A DNA stretch of 64,000 nucleotides from Serripes groenlandicus (taxonomy: Eukaryota > Mollusca > Bivalvia > Cardiida > Cardiidae). The translations under genes were made by a program, and so were the position numbers. The stretch spans positions 96,157-160,156 of the forward strand of contig JASEVX010000370.1 in NCBI GenBank assembly GCA_031761405.1, read 5' to 3'. The notes beneath the pieces are model-generated. The model worked only from the letters and a program-made list of their open reading frames with translations, made no database searches and had not been told where the DNA came from. Positions 56,891 through 64,000 of this stretch are shown in pieces; the first letter of the stretch is position 1; every line of letters starts with the position of its first letter.

Positions 56891-59743
56891 CATGCTTCAA
56901 TCCACCGTCCAATCCATCTATCTCGAACAATAGGCACGCGAAAACGAGGGTGAAACCACTCTGTCGGCCCAACTCTGGCTGTGTTTTGCAGCCGGCTGCG
57001 ATACATCCGGATGGAATCCGGCTAGCGTTTCTGGGAGCAAGAGTGTGTCACTTTCACTTGACATATATGTCAGGATGCCAGTTAAACTCTAATATCCAGC
57101 AATTTCCAGCCGGAGTTAGCCGGAGTTGGGCTGCCAAAACTCTGTTTTGTGACATGCAACAGAAAGTCAGTTTGCGGCGCTTTCACCTGGCATGCTTCAA
57201 TCCGCCGTCCAAGCCATCTATCTCGAGCAATAGGCATGCCAAAACGAGGGTGGGAGCCACTCTGTCGGCCCAACTCCGGCTGGGTTTTACAGCCGGCTGC
57301 GATAAATCCGGGTGGAATCCGCCTAGCGTGTCTGGGAGCCAGAGTGTGTCACTTTCACCTGGCATATGCCAGGATGCCAGTTAAACTCTCTAATATCGAG
57401 CAATATACAGCCGGAGTTGGGCTGTAGACTTGGCCAAACTGCCAACTTCATCTGAACATGGCAGCCAGCCGGATAAATCCGGGTGGAATCCGGCTAGTGC
57501 GACTCGGAGCCAGACTGAGGCGCTTTCACCTGGCATGCTTCAATCTACCGTCCAATCCATCTATCTCGAACAATAGGAACGCCAAAACGGGGGTGAGACC
57601 ACTCTGTCGGCCCAACTCCGGCTGGGTTTTGCAGCCGGCTGCGATACATCCGGGTGGAATCCGCCTAGCGTGTCTGGGAGCCAGAGTGTGTCACTTTCAC
57701 CTGGCATATGCCAGGATGCCAGTTAAACTCTCTAATATCGAGCAATATACAGCCGGAGTTGGGCTGTAGACTTGGCCAAACTGCCAACTTCATCTGAACA
57801 TGGCAGCCAGCCGGATAAATCCGGGTGGAATCCGGCTAGTGCGACTCGGAGCCAGACTGAGGCGCTTTCACCTGGCATGCTTCAATCCACCGTCCAATCC
57901 ATCTATCTCGAACAATAGGCACGCCAAAACGGGGGTGAGACCACTCTGTCGGCCCAACTCCGGCTGGGTTTTGCAGCCGGCTGCGATACATCCGGGTGGA
58001 ATCCGGCTAGCGTGTCTGGGAGTCAGAGTGTGTCACTTTCATTTGACATATATGTCAGGATGCCAGTTAAACTCTCTAATTTCCAGCCGGAGTTGGCCGG
58101 AGTTGGCCGGAGTTGGGCTGCCAGAACGCCAACTTCATGTGAACATTGCAGCCAGCTGCGATAAATCCGGGCGGAATCCGGCTAGTGCAACTCGGAGCCA
58201 GAGTGAGGCACGTTCACCTGACACATGTCACGATGCCAGTTAAGCTTTTTAATTCGAACAGGACGGGTGCAAAGTCGGGAATATGTCGGGAAATCCCAAC
58301 TCCGGCTGCGTTTTGCAGCCGGCTGCGATACATCCGGGTGGAATCCGGCTAGCGTTTCTGGGAGCCAGAGTGTGTCACTTTCACCTGACATATATGTCAG
58401 GATGCCAGTTAGACTCTCGAATATCCAGCAATTTCCAGCCGGAGTTAGCCGGAGTTGGTCTGCCAAAACGCCAACTTCATGTGAACATTGCAGCCAGCTG
58501 CGACAAATCCGGGCGGAATCCGGCTAGTGCAACTCGGAGCCAGAGTGAGGCACTTTCACGTGACACATGTCACGATGCCAGTTAAGCTCTCTAACTCGAA
58601 CAGGACGGGTGCAAAGTCGGGAATATGTCGGGAAATCCCAACTCCGGCTGTGCATGGCAGCCGGCTGACGGAATTTGGCGAAACTGGATGTCATGCAACA
58701 GAAAGTCAGTTTGCGGCGCTTTCACCTGGCATGCTTCAATCCGCCGTCCAAGCCATCTTTCTCGAGCAATAGGCATGCCAAAACGAGGGTGGGAGCCACT
58801 CTGTCGGCCCAACTCCGGCTGGGTTTTACAGCCGGCTGCGATAAATCCGGGTGGAATCCGCCTAGCGTGTCTGGGAGCCAGAGTGTGTCACTTTCACCTG
58901 GCATATGCCAGGATGCCAGTTAAACTCTCTAATATCGAGCAATATACAGCCGGAGTTGGGCTGTAGACTTGGCCAAACTGCCAACTTCATCTGAACATGG
59001 CAGCCAGCCGGATAAATCCGGGTGAAATCCGGCTAGTGCGACTCGGAGCCAGACTGAGGCGCTTTTACCTGGCATGCTTCAATCCACCGTCCAATCCATC
59101 TATCTCGAACAATAGGCACGCCAAAACGGGGGTGAGACCACTCTGTCGGCCCAACTCCGGCTGGGTTTTGCAGCCGGCTGCGATACATCCGGGTGGAATC
59201 CGGCTAGCGTGTCTGGGAGTCAGAGTGTGTCACTTTCATTTGACATATATGTCAGGATGCCAGTTAAACTCTCTAATTTCCAGCCGGAGTTGGCCGGAGT
59301 TGGCCGGAGTTGGGCTGCCAGAACGCCAACTTCATGTGAACATTGCAGCCAGCTGCGATAAATCCGGGCGGAATCCGGCTAGTGCAACTCGGAGCCAGAG
59401 TGAGGCACGTTCACCTGACACATGTCACGATGCCAGTTAAGCTTTTTAATTCGAACAGGACGGGTGCAAAGTCGGGAATATGTCGGGAAATCCCAACTCC
59501 GGCTGCGTTTTGCAGCCGGCTGCGATACATCCGGGTGGAATCCGGCTAGTGTTTCTGGGAGCCAGAGTGTGTCACTTTCACCTGACATATATGTCAGGAT
59601 GCCAGTTAGACTCTCGAATATCCAGCAATTTCCAGCCGGAGTTAGCCGGAGTTGGTCTGCCAAAACGCCAACTTCATGTGAACATTGCAGCCAGCTGCGA
59701 CAAATCCGGGCGGAATCCGGCTAGTGCAACTCGGAGCCAGTTA
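56891..59743 (+). repeat. Satellite array 2, plus orientation
   Basis: Same 7-monomer block as array 1. Blocks starting at 57800 and 58997 are 1197 bp apart and almost identical. The first part (56891-57800) has a partial block and a duplicated G-A monomer pair (57458-57769 and 57800 onward begin alike). The array stops at GAGCCAG (59743), where orientation flips. Confidence 0.97.
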
Positions 59744-62700
59744 TCGCAGCCGGCTGCAAAACCCAGCCGGAGTTGGGCCGACAGAGTGGTCTCACCCCCG
59801 TTTTGGCGTGCCTATTGTTCGAGATAGATGGATTGGACGGTGGATTGAAGCATGCCAGGTGAAAGCGCCTCAGTCTGGCTCCGAGTCGCACTAGCCGGAT
59901 TCCACCCGGATTTATCCGGCTGGCTGCCATGTTCAGATGAAGTTGGCAGTTTGGCCAAGTCTACAGCCCAACTCCGGCTGTATATTGCTCGATATTAGAG
60001 AGTTTAACTGGCATCCTGGCATATGCCAGGTGAAAGTGACACACTCTGGCTCCCAGACACGCTAGGCGGATTCCACTCGGATTTATCGCAGCCGGCTGTA
60101 AAACCCAGCCGGAGTTGGGCCGACAGAGTGGCTCCCACCCTCATTTTGGCATGCCTATTGCTCGAGATAGATGGCTTGGACGGCGGATTGAAGCATGCCA
60201 GGTGAAAGCGCCGCAAACTGACTTTCTGTTGCATGACATCCGGTTTCACCAAATTCCGTCAGCCGGCTGCCATGCACAGCCGGAGTTGGGATTTCCCGAC
60301 ATATTCCCGACTTTGCACCCGTCCTGTTCGAGTTAGAGAGCTTAACTGGCATCGTGACATGTGTCACGTGAAAGTGCCTCACTCTGGCTCCGAGTTGCAC
60401 TAGCCGGATTCCGCCCGGATTTGTCGCAGCTGGCTGCAATGTTCACATGAAGTTGGCGTTTTGGCAGACCAACTCCGGCTAACTCCGGCTGGAAATTGCT
60501 GGATATTCGAGAGTCTAACTGGCATCCTGACATATATGTCAGGTTAAAGTGACACACTCTGGCTCCCAGAAACACTAGCCGGATTCCACCCGGATGTATC
60601 GCAGCCGGCTGCAAAACGCAGCCGGAGTTGGGATTTCCCGACATATTCCCGACTTTGCACCCGTCCTGTTCGAATTAAAAAGCTTAACTGGCATCGTGAC
60701 ATGTGTCAGGTGAACGTGCCTCACTCTGGCTCCGAGTTGCACTAGCCGGATTCCGCTCGGATTTATCGCAGCTGGCTGCAATGTTCACATGAAGTTGGCG
60801 TTCTGGCAGCCCAACTCCGGCCAACTCCGGCTGGAAATTAGAGAGTTTAACTGGCATCCAGACATATATGTCAAATGAAAGTGACACACTCTGACTCCCA
60901 GACACGCTAGCCGGATTCCACCCGGATGTATCGCAGCCGGCTGCAAAACCCAGCCGGAGTTGGGCCGACAGAGTGGTCTCACCCCCGTTTTGGCGTGCCT
61001 ATTGTTCGAGATAGATGGATTGGACGGTGGATTGAAGCATGCCAGGTGAAAGCGCCTCAGTCTGGCTCCGAGTCGCACTAGCCGGATTCCACCCGGATTT
61101 ATCCGGCTGGCTGCCATGTTCAGATGAAGTTGGCAGTTTGGCCAAGTCTACAGCCCAACTCCGGCTGTATATTGCTCGATATTAGAGAGTTTAACTGGCA
61201 TCCTGGCATATGCCAGGTGAAAGTGACACACTCTGGCTCCCAGACACGCTAGGCGGATTCCACCCGGATTTATCGCAGCCGGCTGTAAAACCCAGCCGGA
61301 GTTGGGCCGACAGAGTGGCTCCCACCCTCGTTTTGGCATGCCTATTGCTCGAGATAATGGCTTGGACGGCGGATTGAAGCATGCCAGGTGAAAGCGCCGC
61401 AAACTGACTTTCTGTTGCATGACATCCGGTTTCGCCAAATTCCGTCAGCCGGCTGCCATGCACAGCCGGAGTTGGGATTTCCCGACATATTCCCGACTTT
61501 GCACCCGTCCTGTTCGAATTAAAGAGCTTAACTGGCATCGTGACATGTGTCACGTGAAAGTGCCTCACTCTGGCTCCGAGTTGCACTAGCCGGATTCCGC
61601 CCGGATTTGTCGCAGCTGGCTGCAATGTTCACATGAAGTTGGCGTTTTGGCAGACCAACTCCGGCTAACTCCGGCTGGAAATTGCTGGATATTCGAGAGT
61701 CTAACTGGCATCCTGACATATATGTCAGGTGAAAGTGACACACTCTGGCTCCCAGAAACGCTAGCCGGATTCCACCCGGATGTATCGCAGCCGGCTGCAA
61801 AACGCAGCCGGAGTTGGGATTTCCCGACATATTCCCGACTTTGCACCCGTCCTGTTCGGATTAAAAAGCTTAACTGGCATCGTGACATGTGTCAGGTGAA
61901 CGTGCCTCACTCTGGCTCCGAGTTGCACTAGCCGGATTCCGCCCGGATTTATCGCAGCTGGCTGCAATGTTCACATGAAGTTGGCGTTCTGGCAGCCCAA
62001 CTCCGGCCAACTCCGGCCAACTCCGGCTGGAAATTAGAGAGTTTAACTGGCATCCTGACATATATGTCAAATGAAAGTGACACACTCTGACTCCCAGAAA
62101 CGCTAGCCGGATTCCACCCGGATGTATCGCAGCCGGCTGCAAAACCCAGCCGGAGTTGGGCCGACAGAGTGGTCTCACCCCCGTTTTGGCGTGCCTATTG
62201 TTCGAGATAGATGGATTAGACGGTGGATTGAAGCATGCCAGGTGAAAGCGCCTCAGTCTGGCTCCGAGTCGCACTAGCCGTATTCCACCCGGATTTATCC
62301 GGCTGGCTGCCATGTTCAGATGAAGTTGGCAGTTTGGCCAAGTCTACAGCCCAACTCCGGCTGTATATTGCTCGATATTAGAGAGTTTAACTGGCATCCT
62401 GGCATATGCCAGGTGAAAGTGACACACTCTGGCTCCCAGACACGCTAGGCGGATTCCACCCGGATTTATCGCAGCCGGCTGTAAAACCCAGCCGGAGTTG
62501 GGCCGACAGAGTGGCTCCCACCCTCGTTTTGGCATGCCTATTGCTCGCGATAGATGGCTTGGACGGCGGATTGAAGCATGCCAGGTGAAAGCGCCGCAAA
62601 CTGACTTTCTGTTGCATGACATCCAGTTTCGCCAAATTCCGTCAGCCGGCTGCCATGCACAGCCGGAGTTGGGATTTCCCGACATATTCCCGACTTTGCA

Positions 62701-64000
62701 CCCGTCCTGTTCGAGTTAGAGAGCTTAACTGGCATCGTGACATGTGTCACGTGAAAGTGCCTCACTCTGGCTCCGAGTTGCACTAGCCGGATTACGCCCG
62801 GATTTGTCGCAGCTGGCTGCAATGTTCACATGAAGTTGGCGTTTTGGCAGACCAACTCCGGCTAACTCCGGCTGGAAATTGCTGGATATTCGAGAGTCTA
62901 ACTGGCATCCTGACATATATGTCAGGTGAAAGTGACACACTCTGGCTCCCAGAAACGCTAGCCGGATTCCACCCGGATGTATCGCAGCCGGCTGCAAAAC
63001 GCAGCCGGAGTTGGGATTTCCCGACATATTCCCGACTTTGCACCCGTCCTGTTCGAATTAAAAAGCTTAACTGGCATCGTGACATGTGTCAGGTGAACGT
63101 GCCTCACTCTGGCTCCGAGTTGCACTAGCCGGATTCCGCCCGGATTTATCGCAGCTGGCTGCAATGTTCACATGAAGTTGGCGTTCTGGCAACCCAACTC
63201 CGGCCAACTCCGGCCAACTCCGGCTGGAAATTAGAGAGTTTAACTGGCATCCTGACATATATGTCAAATGAAAGTGACACACTCTGGCTCCCAGACACGC
63301 TAGCCGGATTCCACCCGGATGTATCGCAGCCGGCTGCAAAACCCAGCCGGAGTTGGGCCGACAGAGTGGTCTCACCCCCGTTTTGGCGTGCCTATTGTTC
63401 GAGATAGATGGATTGGACGGTGGATTGAAGCATGCCAGGTAAAAGCGCCTCAGTCTGGCTCCGAGTCGCACTAGCCGGATTTCATCTGGATTTATCCGCC
63501 TGGCTGCCATGTTCAGATGAAGTTGGCAGTTTGGCCAAGTCTACAGCCCAACTCCGGCTGTATATTGCTCGATATTAGAGAGTTTAACTGGCATCCTGGC
63601 ATATGCCAGGTGAAAGTGACACACTCTGGCTCCCAGACACGCTAGGCGGATTCCACCCGGATTTATCGCAGCCGGCTGTAAAACCCAGCCGGAGTTGGGC
63701 CGACAGAGTGGCTCCCACCCTCGTTTTGGCATGCCTATTGCTCGAGATAGATGGCTTGGACGGCGGATTGAAGCATGCCAGGTGAAAGCGCCGCAAACTG
63801 ACTATCTGTTGCATGACATCCAGTTTCGCCAAATTCCGTCAGCCGGCTGCCATGCACAGCCGGAGTTGGGATTTCCCGACATATTCCCGACTTTGCACCC
63901 ATCCTGTTCGAGTTAGAGAGCTTAACTGGCATCGTGACATGTGTCACGTGAAAGTGCCTCACTCTGGCTCCGAGTTGCACTAGCCGGATTCCGCCCGGAT
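59744..64000 (-). repeat. Satellite array 3, inverted orientation
   Basis: From TTATCGCAGCCGGCTG onward the same satellite runs in reverse complement to the end of the window, about 3.5 higher-order blocks (for example 61870 to 63067, spacing 1197). It carries some variants not in the left arm, such as AGGTTAAAG near 60540 and a shortened three-GGAGTTGG cluster near 60820. It is cut by the window edge. Confidence 0.97.

Noticed and set aside
59600..59900. Foldback sequencing artefact explaining the inversion
   Set aside because: The arms meet three monomers out of register and differ in private variants, which a simple foldback read would not produce. Assembly error cannot be excluded and is kept as a check.
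47066..64000. Dozens of 60-147-codon open frames on both strands in the satellite
   Set aside because: Monomer and block lengths near multiples of three keep several frames open in every copy on both strands. The same peptide recurs with each block. No start context, splice or domain evidence.

Overview
The window looks like repeat-rich, intron-bearing animal DNA, most probably from a bivalve mollusc. This is inference from AT-rich intergenic DNA, spliceosomal intron signals, many decayed non-LTR retrotransposons, tRNA-derived SINEs, and tandem-cored elements resembling the bivalve 'pearl' type. No intact host gene was found. A few short exon-like pieces are listed with low confidence. One assembly gap of 200 N lies at 14571-14770.

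Region 1 (1-16 kb) holds a 5'-truncated non-LTR retrotransposon with a nearly full reverse transcriptase ORF (466-2268), minus-strand retrotransposon 3' ends, SINE pieces and TTAA-flanked MITEs. It also has a higher-order tandem repeat (6.84-7.6 kb), a foldback MITE (8985-9238), a tRNA-derived SINE (9774-9965), a 5S-rRNA-derived hairpin (11355-11450), large CT microsatellites and a ~240-bp minisatellite.

Region 2 (about 16.5-25.1 kb, all plus strand) is a fossil Polinton/Maverick-like (adintovirus-related) element. In order it carries a protein-primed family B DNA polymerase with at least one intron, a C2H2-finger packaging-type ATPase, two small compactly overlapping genes, and a retrovirus-type integrase. 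Every gene is broken by stops, frameshifts or, in the integrase, a 13-bp tandem duplication. No capsid or protease gene was seen. A retrotransposon 3' piece abuts its right side.

Region 3 (25-44 kb) is a graveyard of non-autonomous DNA elements. There are at least five Helitron-like elements with 160-175-bp tandem cores and 3' hairpin-CTAA ends. A piggyBac-like TTAA MITE family with a central GAGCAATTTCTC hairpin is repeated more than a dozen times. A Tigger/pogo-like TA-flanked element has a Helitron nested in it, and a ~295-bp foldback has ~95-bp arms.

Region 4 (44-64 kb) is a large tandem duplication, offset about 9.86 kb. Each copy contains a CCGGCTG-hairpin minisatellite, a foldback element with inverted tandem-repeat ends, and a satellite array. 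The satellite is a 7-monomer higher-order repeat (7 x about 171 bp = 1197-1198 bp). Its monomers carry palindromes whose arms change together. At about 59743 the array switches orientation, giving a multi-kilobase inverted structure that runs off the window end.
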